Assembly: GCA_964344685.1 (NCBI GenBank)
Contig: CAYFOK010000008.1
Span: 62,001-126,000, forward strand
Direction: 5' to 3'
From: Scalindua sp964344685
Lineage (GTDB): Bacteria > Planctomycetota > Brocadiia > Brocadiales > Scalinduaceae
DNA: 64,000 bases
Below are positions 16,749-26,525 of the stretch, piece by piece. Made by a program: the position numbers and the translations under genes. The notes under the pieces are model-generated. The model was not told where the DNA came from and made no database searches. It saw only the letters and a list, made by a program, of their open reading frames with translations. Position 1 is the first letter of the stretch. Every line of letters begins with the position of its first letter.

Positions 16749-17957
16749 ATGGGTGACTTTCATCAGTCAGGAGAAATTACAACTCTACACAGATTTGGCA
16801 ACAGGGATATTGCCAAATTAGAGGCCGAAATAAAGAAGCTCTCACGCCTGAGACCAATTGCCCTTGTCTTGCCTACAATCTTTGCGGAACTGGAAGGTAC
16901 AGCATTACCTAAAATTTTAAAAGAGTTAAAGGACGTTAAATATTTAAAACAAATTATAGTTGCCCTGGGGAGATTTGATAAAGAACAATTTAAATATGCC
17001 AGAAAATTCTTTTCTGTTTTGCCTCAAGAGGTAACGTTGATATGGAATGATGGCCCCAGGATGAAAAAGCTTTATAAACTACTCGAAGAAAAGAATGTTT
17101 CTGCGGGTGCCGATGGTAAGGGTAGATCTGCATGGATGTCTTACGGTTATATTCTGGCAAGTGAAAAATCAAAGGTAATTGTACTGCACGACTGTGACGT
17201 CCAGACATATAGCAGAGAGTTTCTTGCGAGATTATGCTACCCGGTTGTAAATCACAATCTGGATTTTGAGTTCTGCAAGGGATATTATAGCCGCATTACC
17301 GACCGAATGCATGGCCGGGTGACCAGGCTCTTTGTAACCCCTTTGTTGAGAACCCTGCGCAGGCTGTTAGGGGATCTTGATTTCCTGAAATACATGGATA
17401 GCTTTAGATATATTCTGGCCGGTGAGTTCTCCATGCTGGCAGACCTGGCAAGGGTAAACAGAATTCCCGGTGATTGGGGACTGGAAGTAGGTGTGCTGGC
17501 GGAAATATACAGGAACTGTTCCAAAAAAAGAATCTGTCAGGTGGATATTTGTGAGTCATACGAACACAAACACCAGCCGCTCTCTGAGGTTGATATTACA
17601 ACAGGGTTAATGAAGATGAGCATGGACATCACCAGGACCATTTTCACCACACTGGCAAGTACGGGTATAATTTTTAATGACGGTTTTTTCAGAACACTGA
17701 GAACTACATATCTAAGGACAGCCCAGGCTTTTATTGAAAAATATGAAACAGATTCGGCAATAAACGGGTTATATTTCGACAGGCATCTTGAGACGAAAGC
17801 TGTTGAGGCCTTTGCTAATGGACTCAAGATGAGCGGGGATAAATTTCTTGAGGATCCAACCGATTCACCACTCATACCGAACTGGAGCAGGGTGAATTCG
17901 GCTATACCTGATTTTTTTGAAAAGCTCGTTGATGCTGTTGGACGTGACAATAAATAG
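16749..17957 (+). CDS. gpgS: Glucosyl-3-phosphoglycerate synthase (GT81-type)
   Basis: This 402-residue retaining glycosyltransferase should join glucose from a nucleotide sugar to 3-phosphoglycerate. The DxD metal motif is VLHDCDVQTYS. Other GpgS-like blocks are VLPTIFAELEGTALPKIL at the N-terminus, GKGRSAWMSYGYILA, GEFSMLADLARVNRIPGDWG with the presumed catalytic region, and ESYEHKHQPLS. GGGAGG lies 8 nt before the ATG. It follows its phosphatase, the inverse of the usual synthase-phosphatase order. Family members that make mannosyl-3-phosphoglycerate (GT55) look different, so glucosyl is preferred. Confidence 0.9.
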   Translation: MGDFHQSGEITTLHRFGNRDIAKLEAEIKKLSRLRPIALVLPTIFAELEGTALPKILKELKDVKYLKQIIVALGRFDKEQFKYARKFFSVLPQEVTLIWNDGPRMKKLYKLLEEKNVSAGADGKGRSAWMSYGYILASEKSKVIVLHDCDVQTYSREFLARLCYPVVNHNLDFEFCKGYYSRITDRMHGRVTRLFVTPLLRTLRRLLGDLDFLKYMDSFRYILAGEFSMLADLARVNRIPGDWGLEVGVLAEIYRNCSKKRICQVDICESYEHKHQPLSEVDITTGLMKMSMDITRTIFTTLASTGIIFNDGFFRTLRTTYLRTAQAFIEKYETDSAINGLYFDRHLETKAVEAFANGLKMSGDKFLEDPTDSPLIPNWSRVNSAIPDFFEKLVDAVGRDNK

Positions 17958-18075
17958 ACAAATAATTTTTATTTCAAGACGGATTAACAGATAATTTATA
18001 GGGATTGGCTTCACTTTTTATAAATCTTTTGCTTAATCAGGCAAAGTGAGCACTTTCCATCGTGAAATAAAACAT

Positions 18076-19260
18076 ATGGACGGTTTAAAATTAAAAGATA
18101 ATATTTACTGGGTTGGAGCACTAGACCCGGAAATGAGATTATTTGATTTAATCTTCAAGACTGATCATGGTACTACTTACAATTCTTATTTAATCAAGGA
18201 TGAGAAAACCGCTTTAATAGATACCGTTAAAAAACCTTTTACAGCCGAGTTCCTTTCAAGACTCAGAACTCAGATTGACCTGAAGGATATTGATTACATC
18301 GTTGTAAGCCATACAGAGCCTGATCATTCAGGTGCACTTAAAGAGTTGTTGGAGTCCGCCTGCAATGCGAAGATTATAGCTTCAAAAGCCGGCGGGCATT
18401 TACTGAAAAACATACTTAATGTACCCTTTAGCCTGGAAACTATTGATGAGCGTCCTGAAATAGATCTGGGTACTCGCAGACTCAAATTTATTCCGGCACC
18501 TTATTTACATTGGCCGGATACTATTTTCACCTATTTAGATAAGGAAAAAATCCTTTTTACGTGTGATGCGTTTGGCGCACATTATTGTGACGAAAGAATG
18601 TTTGATGATCTGGTTGGTGATTTTGATTCTAATTTCCACTACTACTATGACAGTATAATGCGTCCGTTTAAACCATATATCCTCAAAGCTATTGAGAAGA
18701 TTGAGGCGTTGGATGTAGATATTATTGCTACCGCACATGGGCCGATTATCCGGAAAAATCCACGAAAATATATTGAAAGCTACCTTAGCTGGAGTCAGGT
18801 CCAGACAGATGCAATAAAGAATATTTTAATTCTGTATGCCAGTATATATGGAAGTACAGAAAAGATGGCGGAAGCCATTGCAGAAGGGGTTTCAGAGGAG
18901 GGTGTGAATTTTAAAATGTTAGATGTAAATGATACTGATCCTCAATTTATCAGGGACGCCATTGAAAAGGCAGATGGTATATTAGTCGGATCTCCAACAA
19001 TTGTCGGGGATGTTCCAAGGCCCGTCTGGGACGCACTTACCCTTCTCTCCTCTGTTAAATCCGGAATTAAATTGGGCTCTGCATTTGGTTCTTATGGTTG
19101 GAGCGGTGAAGCTGTGAAAATGGTTGAGGATAGACTAAGCGGACTTCACATAAAGCTTCATAAACGTTCATTAAGAACAAAATTAATTCCAGAAGATAAA
19201 ACATTGAAAGATTGTCAGGAATTTGGAAAAGAGTTTACAGCTGCTTTGAAACAGAAATAG
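18076..19260 (+). CDS. Flavodiiron protein (oxygen/nitric oxide reductase, FprA-like)
   Basis: The N-terminal MBL-like diiron domain carries the ligand series VVSHTEPDHSGAL (His-x-Glu-x-Asp-His), YLHWPDTIF, FTCDAFGAHYCDE and ATAHGPI. The C-terminal flavodoxin domain begins LILYASIYGSTEKMAEAI with the FMN phosphate loop, then VGSPTIVGD and GSYGWSGEA. The family reduces O2 to water or NO to N2O in anaerobes. ATG at 18076 gives MDGLKLKDNIYWVGALD, which matches family N-termini; GTG at 18046 would add ten residues. It interrupts the glucosylglycerate genes without an obvious metabolic link. No rubredoxin domain is fused. Confidence 0.95.
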   Translation: MDGLKLKDNIYWVGALDPEMRLFDLIFKTDHGTTYNSYLIKDEKTALIDTVKKPFTAEFLSRLRTQIDLKDIDYIVVSHTEPDHSGALKELLESACNAKIIASKAGGHLLKNILNVPFSLETIDERPEIDLGTRRLKFIPAPYLHWPDTIFTYLDKEKILFTCDAFGAHYCDERMFDDLVGDFDSNFHYYYDSIMRPFKPYILKAIEKIEALDVDIIATAHGPIIRKNPRKYIESYLSWSQVQTDAIKNILILYASIYGSTEKMAEAIAEGVSEEGVNFKMLDVNDTDPQFIRDAIEKADGILVGSPTIVGDVPRPVWDALTLLSSVKSGIKLGSAFGSYGWSGEAVKMVEDRLSGLHIKLHKRSLRTKLIPEDKTLKDCQEFGKEFTAALKQK

Positions 19261-19368
19261 ATATCACTTCGACTTAATGCCATTTGGGCAGTTTTTTGAT
19301 TGGTCAGCTTCGCTTGGCCTTCCTGCATTAACTTTAGAATTTCTTTATAAAATTTTCATAAGGTGAAA

Positions 19369-20694
19369 ATGCCTAATCTCAGAGAACACGCTAATGAAAT
19401 TTTTAAATACGTTCTTGGTTCTTTAGACCCGGAACAGTTAGTTAAGCAGAAAGTCAACATTCGTGATTCTACACTCGTAGTAGATGAAAGAGAATATAAC
19501 CTCAATAATTATGAGAATATTTATGTCGTCGGTGGAGGAAAGGCTTGTGCTCCAATGGCTAGCGCCATTGAAGGGCTTCTTGGAGACAGGTTAGATAGTG
19601 GCATCATTGTAGTGAAATACGGCCATGGCTTGCCTCTGAAAAAGATTGAAACTACTGAAGCGTCACATCCAATTCCGGATAAAAACGGCAGAAGGGGTAC
19701 TTCGGACATTCTCAGGCTTTTATCAAAAACCGGTGAAAAAGATCTGGTTATCTGCCTGATCTCCGGAGGTGGGTCGGCTTTACTTGTTCAACCACATAAA
19801 GAGATAACCTTACCGGGTATACAAATTGCCTCAACGAAACTACTGGGCTGCGGTGCTACTATCGATGAAATCAATACGGTAAGAAAGCATTTATCGTCGG
19901 TAAAAGGAGGACAGCTTGCAAAGGCGTCATACCCATCAACACTCATCACACTGATACTGTCTGATGTCGTTGGAGATCCGATAGACATAATAGCATCCGG
20001 TCCTACCGTACCGGATGAAAGTACCTTTGAAGATGCCTACAGAATAATTCAGAAATACTCACTGGAAGATAAGATGCTGAATAGCGTGTACCAGTTTCTC
20101 AGAAACGGAAAGATGGGGAAAATTGAAGAAACTCCAAAAAGTGGTAATGAGATATTTGATAATACTCAAAACGTAATTATAGGTTCCAATAAAATAGCAT
20201 TAGAAGCTGCCGAAAAGAGAGCCAGGGAGATGGGGTATAATACAATAATTCTCTCCTCCATGATAGAAGGTGAAAGCAGGGAGGCAGCTAAGTTTTTTGC
20301 AGCGATTGCCAAAGAGGTTAGACGGACAGGTACACCGTCCCCCAAGCCGGCGTGTATAATTGCGGGAGGCGAAACAACCGTTACGATAAAAGGTAAAGGA
20401 AATGGGGGCAGGAATCAGGAATTTGCACTTTCTGCTGCCATGGAAATCGAAGGATTAGAAGGCATAGTGATTTTAAGCGCGGGTACTGATGGTACTGACG
20501 GACCGACGAATGCCACCGGAGCAATCGTTGATTTTAATACCTGTAAAGATTTCAGGAAGAAATTCAACCTGAGGCCTGAAGTATTTTTAAGTAAAAACGA
20601 CTCTTATAATTTCTTCAAAAGGAGCGGAGAGCATATTATTACCGGTCCGACAATGACTAATGTAATGGATATAATGATATCGTTAATTGAATAG
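19369..20694 (+). CDS. Glycerate 2-kinase (GckA/MOFRL class)
   Basis: The class II glycerate kinases phosphorylate D-glycerate to 2-phosphoglycerate. The N-terminal DUF4147 half has YVVGGGKACAPMASAIE, VICLISGGGSALL and LSDVVGDPIDIIASGPT. The C-terminal MOFRL half has GKGNGGRNQEFALSAAME and LSAGTDGTDGPTNATGAIVD. ATG 19369 is chosen over GTG 19363 because AAGG ends 5 nt before it. Together with the phosphatase, synthase and GH15-like enzyme in this run, it would return the glycerate half of glucosylglycerate to glycolysis. Glyoxylate or serine-cycle roles are the usual alternative, but no such gene is nearby. Confidence 0.93.
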   Translation: MPNLREHANEIFKYVLGSLDPEQLVKQKVNIRDSTLVVDEREYNLNNYENIYVVGGGKACAPMASAIEGLLGDRLDSGIIVVKYGHGLPLKKIETTEASHPIPDKNGRRGTSDILRLLSKTGEKDLVICLISGGGSALLVQPHKEITLPGIQIASTKLLGCGATIDEINTVRKHLSSVKGGQLAKASYPSTLITLILSDVVGDPIDIIASGPTVPDESTFEDAYRIIQKYSLEDKMLNSVYQFLRNGKMGKIEETPKSGNEIFDNTQNVIIGSNKIALEAAEKRAREMGYNTIILSSMIEGESREAAKFFAAIAKEVRRTGTPSPKPACIIAGGETTVTIKGKGNGGRNQEFALSAAMEIEGLEGIVILSAGTDGTDGPTNATGAIVDFNTCKDFRKKFNLRPEVFLSKNDSYNFFKRSGEHIITGPTMTNVMDIMISLIE

Positions 20695-20790
20695 CTTTTT
20701 CATAATAATTCGGACTCTCCTCCAAAGATTTCCTGAAGAAGGGAAAAGGGTTTATCTACTATTAATCTAGAATACGTTAGATAATTCGTT

Positions 20791-22143
20791 ATGACTGATT
20801 CGAATCCTGGCACACAAACATCTCATAAAAACATTTATCATGAACTTGAAGCCCATTTCAAGATTATCCAATCGTGTTCTATAGAAACAGATAGCGGAGA
20901 AAGAATCTTGCTGGCTGCAAGACCAGAGTCACGATATCCTTATTTTTACCCTCGTGATGGAGCATGTGCTTCTGGTCTCCTGGCGTATCTATCCACTTCA
21001 GGCCTTCCTGTTTCTGATGATGCGTACAAAATGCTCAAATCTATTGCAGGCTTTGTGTTAAAGATATTGAGAGAAGATGGTTATATCGGGCAGAGATACG
21101 CTCTCTCCGGTGAGGAAAAAAGCGTTTACAAGCAGGAAGACAATAATGCGCATGGTTTGATCATCCTTTCCAATTATTTACTTACTGCGGAAGCAAGAGG
21201 CGAAAGTATACAAGACATAGACAAATTTCTCCTATCAATAAATAATGCCTCACAATTTGCAATTAAGAATTATTATCATCCTGAGATAAATCTTTTCCAT
21301 TCCACAACATCTATTCATGAATCGGCCCTTGAAGAAGGGTTCAGTTGCTGGACCAATTTTGCATATTTACAGGCCTATACTCTAGTTTCCAGGGTGAACG
21401 ATGATTTAGATTCCCCGGATATTATTCCGGACAAGATACTTGCATTTAAATCGGCCTTTAAGCACAATCTGTTTAGTATTATGGTCGCAAATAAACGATT
21501 TCTCAGGCGTATAGATAAGAGAGGTAATTATGATTTTAAGCCGGATTTTACCCTGTTAAGCCCATTCTATTTTGGGTTTGGTAATGAGGACAAGGTCCTG
21601 CTTGATAATAGTGTGAGTTTTCTGGAAAGGCAGCTCTGGGATCCTGAGCTTGGAATGATTCAACGGTACCTCCCATTCAGCGGAGACATTGAAATACACA
21701 CTCATGCCGGTAACGGCCCCTGGCTTCAGTATACGGCAATACTTGCCCAATATCATTACTGGTGTAAGAATGCTGAAAGCGGCAATGAATTAATGGGTCT
21801 TATTGATGGTTATAAGAACGAAAAAGGGGAGATCCCTGAACATATTTCAACCTGTAAAAGATTTGATACATTCATGGAGACAGAATGGAAGACAGGCCTT
21901 GATTTTACAAAGGAATTTGATAAGCACATCCTGCAGGACAATCTCGATTTTGATAAGATTCTGGAAGAAGCTAATAATATGCAGAGGGCTTACAATGAAG
22001 TGGCAGACAGGTGTATGATATCTGATAGTACTATGGAAGAGGGTGGATATGTCATGTTCGTTACTCCATTGATGTGGTCACACGTGGAATACATGAAGGC
22101 ACTGCTGTATAAACACGGTCTTTATTCTAACGATAATATATAG
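20791..22143 (+). CDS. GH15-like (alpha/alpha)6 glycoside hydrolase, candidate glucosylglycerate hydrolase
   Basis: This 450-residue cytoplasmic protein (no signal peptide) resembles glucoamylase-type (alpha/alpha)6 hydrolases. Supporting motifs are RPESRYPYFYPRDGACASG, KQEDNNAHGLIILSNYL, ESALEEGFSCWTNFAYLQAY and HAGNGPWLQYTAILAQYHYW, with acidic residues in the positions where inverting glucosidases keep their catalytic pair. No starch-binding domain is present. Substrate cannot be read from sequence. Its place after gpgS, the phosphatase and glycerate kinase suggests cleavage of glucosylglycerate to glucose and glycerate. Trehalose or an alpha-glucan are alternatives. No binding site precedes the ATG; a histidine kinase starts 13 nt after its stop. 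Confidence 0.75.
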   Translation: MTDSNPGTQTSHKNIYHELEAHFKIIQSCSIETDSGERILLAARPESRYPYFYPRDGACASGLLAYLSTSGLPVSDDAYKMLKSIAGFVLKILREDGYIGQRYALSGEEKSVYKQEDNNAHGLIILSNYLLTAEARGESIQDIDKFLLSINNASQFAIKNYYHPEINLFHSTTSIHESALEEGFSCWTNFAYLQAYTLVSRVNDDLDSPDIIPDKILAFKSAFKHNLFSIMVANKRFLRRIDKRGNYDFKPDFTLLSPFYFGFGNEDKVLLDNSVSFLERQLWDPELGMIQRYLPFSGDIEIHTHAGNGPWLQYTAILAQYHYWCKNAESGNELMGLIDGYKNEKGEIPEHISTCKRFDTFMETEWKTGLDFTKEFDKHILQDNLDFDKILEEANNMQRAYNEVADRCMISDSTMEEGGYVMFVTPLMWSHVEYMKALLYKHGLYSNDNI

Positions 22144-22156
22144 AAAATAGGTTTAA

Positions 22157-25081
22157 ATGCAAAAACCACTTCAAACATTCTCAGACAAGTTATTACAATT
22201 TATTTCGACTGTCTCAAGCGCGTTGAATAATTCCGGTCAGCGAATAAATAGGACGGAGAACCAGCATTTAGAGGAACAACTCAAGACATTGTCCACCGCA
22301 GTCGAACAAAGTTCCAGTACGATTATGATTACAGACACTTCAGGTAAAATTGAATACGTTAATCCAAAATTTACTCAGCTGACCGGTTATACTTCTAAAG
22401 AAGCTATTGAGCAGAATCCGCGCATTTTAAAAACTGATAAAACCCCACCGGAAGTACACGAATGTTTATGGAAGGCTATTACATCAGGTAAAGAGTGGCG
22501 TGGAGAGTTTTGTAACAGAAAAAAGAACGGTGAACTCTATTGGGAATCTGCATCTATTTCTCCTGTCAAAAACAGTAAATGTGCTATTACTAATTTTGTT
22601 GCGGTGAAAGAGGATATCACTGAACGCAAGAAAATGGAAGAAAAACTGAATTTATTTAACAAATATCTTGAAGAGTGTGTGTCCGAGCGTACGGAAAAAC
22701 TTAGGGAGAAAAATACAAAGCTATTAAATGAAATCGTCAGGCGTGAGCAGGCAGAGGAGATACTGAAGGAAAACGTGGAGAAATTCCAAAAAATAACATC
22801 TTCGGCTTTTGATACCATTATCATGATGGATGATGAAGGAAAAGTTTCATTCTGGAATGAGGCTGCTGAAAGTATGTTTGGTTACTCTATGAAAGAAGCA
22901 GTTGGAAAAGACTTACATAAGATGATTGTGCCAGATAGGTACTATGACGCTTTTCAGAAAGGCATGGAGGGCTTTATAAAGGATGGAACGGGTCTTGTTA
23001 TTAATAAGTCGCTTGTCTTGCCGGGACTCAGAAGAGATGGGACAGAATTCCTTGCAGATCACTCTTTTTCATCGGTTAAGCTTAAAGGCAGATGGCATGC
23101 GATATCCATAATAAGAGACATTACAGAGCGTAAACAGGCAGAAAGAAAGCTAAAAGAGACCAAAGAAATGCTGTCCCGGGCACAGCAAGTTTCCAATATG
23201 GGTAGTTGGGAGTGGGACAAAGTAAATGATGAAGTAATTTGGTCTGAAGAGACGTGTCATCTATTTGGTTTAAAACCAGATGAATTTGATGGTAAGTATG
23301 AAACCTTTTTGAATTTTGTTCATCCAGAAGATAGAGAGCTGGTAACAGAGTCAGTCAAAGCATCATTGTTAAGAAAGGAAACATACAACATTGATTTTCG
23401 CATAGTTTTACGAAATGGTATAGAGCGTATTATTCACTCCGAGGCACAGGTTGAGTTTGATAATGTGGATACCCCGATCCGAATGACTGGAATATCTCAG
23501 GATATCACCGAGCGAAAACGAATGGAGATCAATGAAAAAAGGGCTATGTTTACAACCAATTTTTCACGTTCATGCAGGGATTTTGTAGAACTAAAGCCGG
23601 TTACTGAGCTTGCCACTAAAGGTTTGGCAGAATTATTGAACGTTCAGCGTGCCTCGGTCTGGCTTTTAGATGATTCTGGTAATCTGGTATGTCATAAACT
23701 TTACGAACATCCTAAAGGCTGCTTTTCTGATGGCACGGTTCTTTCCGGAGAAAGATACCCTGATTATTTAAAGGCTATTCTTAGTGATTGCCCGGTTGAT
23801 GCGCATAATGCCCGGACAGACCCACGTACAAAGGAGTTTCTGAATGATTATCTGACCCCATTATATATTTATTCTATGCTGGATGTACCTGTTAAACTAA
23901 AAGGGAGAGTTTCAGGGGTTTTATGTCTGGAACAGACTGAGCATGCCAGGAAATGGCAAAAAGATGAAATTGATTTTGCTAATACAATTACGGCTCAATT
24001 ATCAAGTGCTATCGATAGAATTACAGAGAGTAAAAATGCAGATGCAGAACTGACAAAAAGCTATAACCTTTTGCATTCCATCATAGAAGAGGCAACAGAT
24101 ACCATTTTTGTAAAGGATCTTTCTGGCCGTTATTTGTTGATAAATTCTTCTGGCGCACATATGATAGGAAAACCAATTGAGGAAATTATTGGCAAAGATG
24201 ACACACAGTTATTTACCCATGACATTGCACATCGGATTATAGAGGAGGATCGTGCAATTATAGATTCTGGAGAAGGCAGAGTCTTTGATGAGGAAATACC
24301 TGTAAATGGTAAAATGCGTACCTTTCATACTACAAAAGTACCATACCATGATGAAATCGGAAATATAGTTGGTGTTATTGGTATCTCGCGAGACATGACC
24401 GAACGTAAACGTGTAGATGAGCATATTAAGTCATCTCTCAAAGAGAAAGAGGTGCTTCTGGAAGAAGTCCACCACAGGGTCAAGAATAACCTCCAGATCA
24501 TTTCAAGCCTGTTAGATATGAGCAGTATGCAGGCACATAATAAAGAGACGATTGAATTGTTTGCTGAATCACGTAACAGAGTCAATTCTATAGCCCTTAT
24601 ACATTCACAACTCTATGATAGTGAAAGGTTTGATGAGATAGTCATGGAGAGGCATATTCATGAACTGTCCGGGAACCTGTTAAAAATATATTCAAAAGAG
24701 GACACAATTACGCTTGACATCAAGTCTGCAAATGTATGCCTTCCGGTAACACAGGCAGTTCCCTGCGCACTTGTTTTAAACGAATTGATTTCAAACTCCC
24801 TGAAGCACGCTTACAGGGAAGGGCAGCACGGAATAATCAGTATTTCCTTGCAGCACAATGTTAACACAATTCTTATGAGAGTAAAAGATGATGGCGTAGG
24901 GATTCCTGAAGATATTGATTTGGAAGTGACTACGAGCCTGGGATTAAAATTGGTTAGAAACATTGTAAAAAAACAATTTAATGGTATAATGAAACTCATT
25001 AGGGATAAGGGCACAGAGTTTATCATAGAATTTAGTACCTATAGGAGGGCTCATGAAAAGAGTGATGGTAGTAGACGATGA
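22157..25081 (+). CDS. Multi-PAS/GAF sensor histidine kinase (HisKA_2 type)
   Basis: This 974-residue protein has no membrane helix and is likely a cytoplasmic sensor. Domains in order are PAS (about 45-160), coiled coil, PAS (208-328), PAS (335-451), GAF (468-621), PAS (635-751), HisKA_2 with EVHHRVKNNLQIISSLLDM (phospho-His about 772), and HATPase with LNELISNSLKHA and VKDDGVGIPEDI. HisKA_2 kinases often signal to stand-alone receivers rather than DNA-binding regulators. It starts 13 nt after the GH15-like gene and its 3' end overlaps the next kinase by 29 nt. Sensed signal is unknown. Confidence 0.93.
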   Translation: MQKPLQTFSDKLLQFISTVSSALNNSGQRINRTENQHLEEQLKTLSTAVEQSSSTIMITDTSGKIEYVNPKFTQLTGYTSKEAIEQNPRILKTDKTPPEVHECLWKAITSGKEWRGEFCNRKKNGELYWESASISPVKNSKCAITNFVAVKEDITERKKMEEKLNLFNKYLEECVSERTEKLREKNTKLLNEIVRREQAEEILKENVEKFQKITSSAFDTIIMMDDEGKVSFWNEAAESMFGYSMKEAVGKDLHKMIVPDRYYDAFQKGMEGFIKDGTGLVINKSLVLPGLRRDGTEFLADHSFSSVKLKGRWHAISIIRDITERKQAERKLKETKEMLSRAQQVSNMGSWEWDKVNDEVIWSEETCHLFGLKPDEFDGKYETFLNFVHPEDRELVTESVKASLLRKETYNIDFRIVLRNGIERIIHSEAQVEFDNVDTPIRMTGISQDITERKRMEINEKRAMFTTNFSRSCRDFVELKPVTELATKGLAELLNVQRASVWLLDDSGNLVCHKLYEHPKGCFSDGTVLSGERYPDYLKAILSDCPVDAHNARTDPRTKEFLNDYLTPLYIYSMLDVPVKLKGRVSGVLCLEQTEHARKWQKDEIDFANTITAQLSSAIDRITESKNADAELTKSYNLLHSIIEEATDTIFVKDLSGRYLLINSSGAHMIGKPIEEIIGKDDTQLFTHDIAHRIIEEDRAIIDSGEGRVFDEEIPVNGKMRTFHTTKVPYHDEIGNIVGVIGISRDMTERKRVDEHIKSSLKEKEVLLEEVHHRVKNNLQIISSLLDMSSMQAHNKETIELFAESRNRVNSIALIHSQLYDSERFDEIVMERHIHELSGNLLKIYSKEDTITLDIKSANVCLPVTQAVPCALVLNELISNSLKHAYREGQHGIISISLQHNVNTILMRVKDDGVGIPEDIDLEVTTSLGLKLVRNIVKKQFNGIMKLIRDKGTEFIIEFSTYRRAHEKSDGSRR

Positions 25082-26525
25082 AGCGGTAATAACTACGCAA
25101 TTGGAGGAGCGGTTAAAGTCCATGGAATACGATGTAGTAGGGACCGCCTCTTCGGCAGAAGAATCTGTCAGTTTGGCCAGAGAGCTCTGCCCGGATTTAG
25201 TCCTTATGGATATTGTCATGAAGGGAGAGCTTGACGGTATCGATGCGGCCAGAACGATAAAGGAGGATATGGACATTCCAGTTATATTCCTGACGGCGTA
25301 TGCGGATGATAAATTTATAAACAGGGCGATGCAGGTGGAACCATTCGGATATATTGTTAAGCCTTATAGAGAAAGCGAAATAAAGGCAAATATTGAGATT
25401 GCCCTTTATCGAAAGGAATTGGAGCGAGACCAAAAACAGGCTGAGCAGAGAATCCGCAAATTATTTCTCGCAATTGAGCACAATCCATACATGATTATGA
25501 TTATGGATGCCGAAGGACAGGTTGAATATGCAAATTCCAGCTTTGTGCAACTAACCAGATATTCAATGAATGAAGTCGTAGGGAAAAACGCTTCTTTCTT
25601 AAAATCTGATGACATATCACCTGAATTGTACAGTGGGCTGTGTAGTAAGATTACTTCCGGTGAAGAATTTCGGGGAACATTAAGCATTAGGAAAAAGGAT
25701 GGCACTCCGGATTTGAAATATACGGTTATTTTACCAGTGAAGAATGATAAGGACGAGATAATCTTTTTTCTTGTAGTAATGGAAGAGATCTCCAGGCATG
25801 AGAAAAGGAGAGAAGCGTTATTACAGCCGGAAAAAATGAACTCACTGAGAACATTAGTATCAGGAATTGCCCATGAGTTTAATAATATCCTTGCAGTCAT
25901 ACAGGGACGTGTGGAATTACTGGAAGATGGTTATGATGACGTAAATGAATTGAAAGAGGGGTTACATAATATTGTACTGGCGAGTGAAGTGGGGGCTGGA
26001 ATAGTTAAAAATATGATTTCTATTGCCAAATCAGATAAAGACACTTCCGAGTATGTCTTATTTGAATTAAGGCAATTAATAGTGCAGGCGATAGATTCTA
26101 CAATACCAGGATGGAAGGATACAAGTTCTCCAGGTAAGAAAAAATATGAAATAGACAGAAATGACATGAAAAGAATTCCCGGTGTATTTTGTAATCCTAC
26201 AGAGATGAGAGAGGTATTTGTAATTATAATAAACAATGCACTGGATGCGATGCCTGAAGGCGGCAGTATTTCATTTAGTACATGGAATGATGAGGACAAG
26301 GTATTTGTGAAAATCTCTGATAAAGGCATGGGTATGTCAGAAGAGGTGAAAAGGAGGGTGTTCGATCCGTTTTTCACTACAAGAAGACCACAAAGAACCG
26401 GGCTGGGTATGGGTGTTGCCTATAGTATAATAACGAGGCATGGAGGTAATATAGAGATAGAGAGCGAGGTGGGAAAGGGTACAATAGTTACCATGAGTTT
26501 GCCGATTAAGAGCAATAATTATTAA
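25053..26525 (+). CDS. Hybrid receiver-PAS-histidine kinase
   Basis: This 490-residue protein starts with a receiver (VVDDEAVITT; phospho-Asp about 53 in LVLMDIVMKG; Lys in YIVKPYRES). A PAS domain follows (about 135-250), then a HisKA dimerisation helix (GIAHEFNNILAVIQG, His about 274) and a HATPase (IIINNALDAMPEGG, DKGMGMSEEV, GLGMGVAYSIITRHGG). The overlap with the upstream kinase and a strong AGGAGG before its ATG imply translational coupling. A relay from the upstream kinase to this receiver is a reasonable inference. It belongs to the NtrB-like kinase group by its His box. Confidence 0.93.
   Translation: MKRVMVVDDEAVITTQLEERLKSMEYDVVGTASSAEESVSLARELCPDLVLMDIVMKGELDGIDAARTIKEDMDIPVIFLTAYADDKFINRAMQVEPFGYIVKPYRESEIKANIEIALYRKELERDQKQAEQRIRKLFLAIEHNPYMIMIMDAEGQVEYANSSFVQLTRYSMNEVVGKNASFLKSDDISPELYSGLCSKITSGEEFRGTLSIRKKDGTPDLKYTVILPVKNDKDEIIFFLVVMEEISRHEKRREALLQPEKMNSLRTLVSGIAHEFNNILAVIQGRVELLEDGYDDVNELKEGLHNIVLASEVGAGIVKNMISIAKSDKDTSEYVLFELRQLIVQAIDSTIPGWKDTSSPGKKKYEIDRNDMKRIPGVFCNPTEMREVFVIIINNALDAMPEGGSISFSTWNDEDKVFVKISDKGMGMSEEVKRRVFDPFFTTRRPQRTGLGMGVAYSIITRHGGNIEIESEVGKGTIVTMSLPIKSNNY

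Noticed and set aside
20785..20815. GATTCGAATCCTGG resembles a tRNA T-arm.
   Set aside because: It lies at the start of the GH15-like coding region, and no acceptor, D or anticodon arms can be folded around it.
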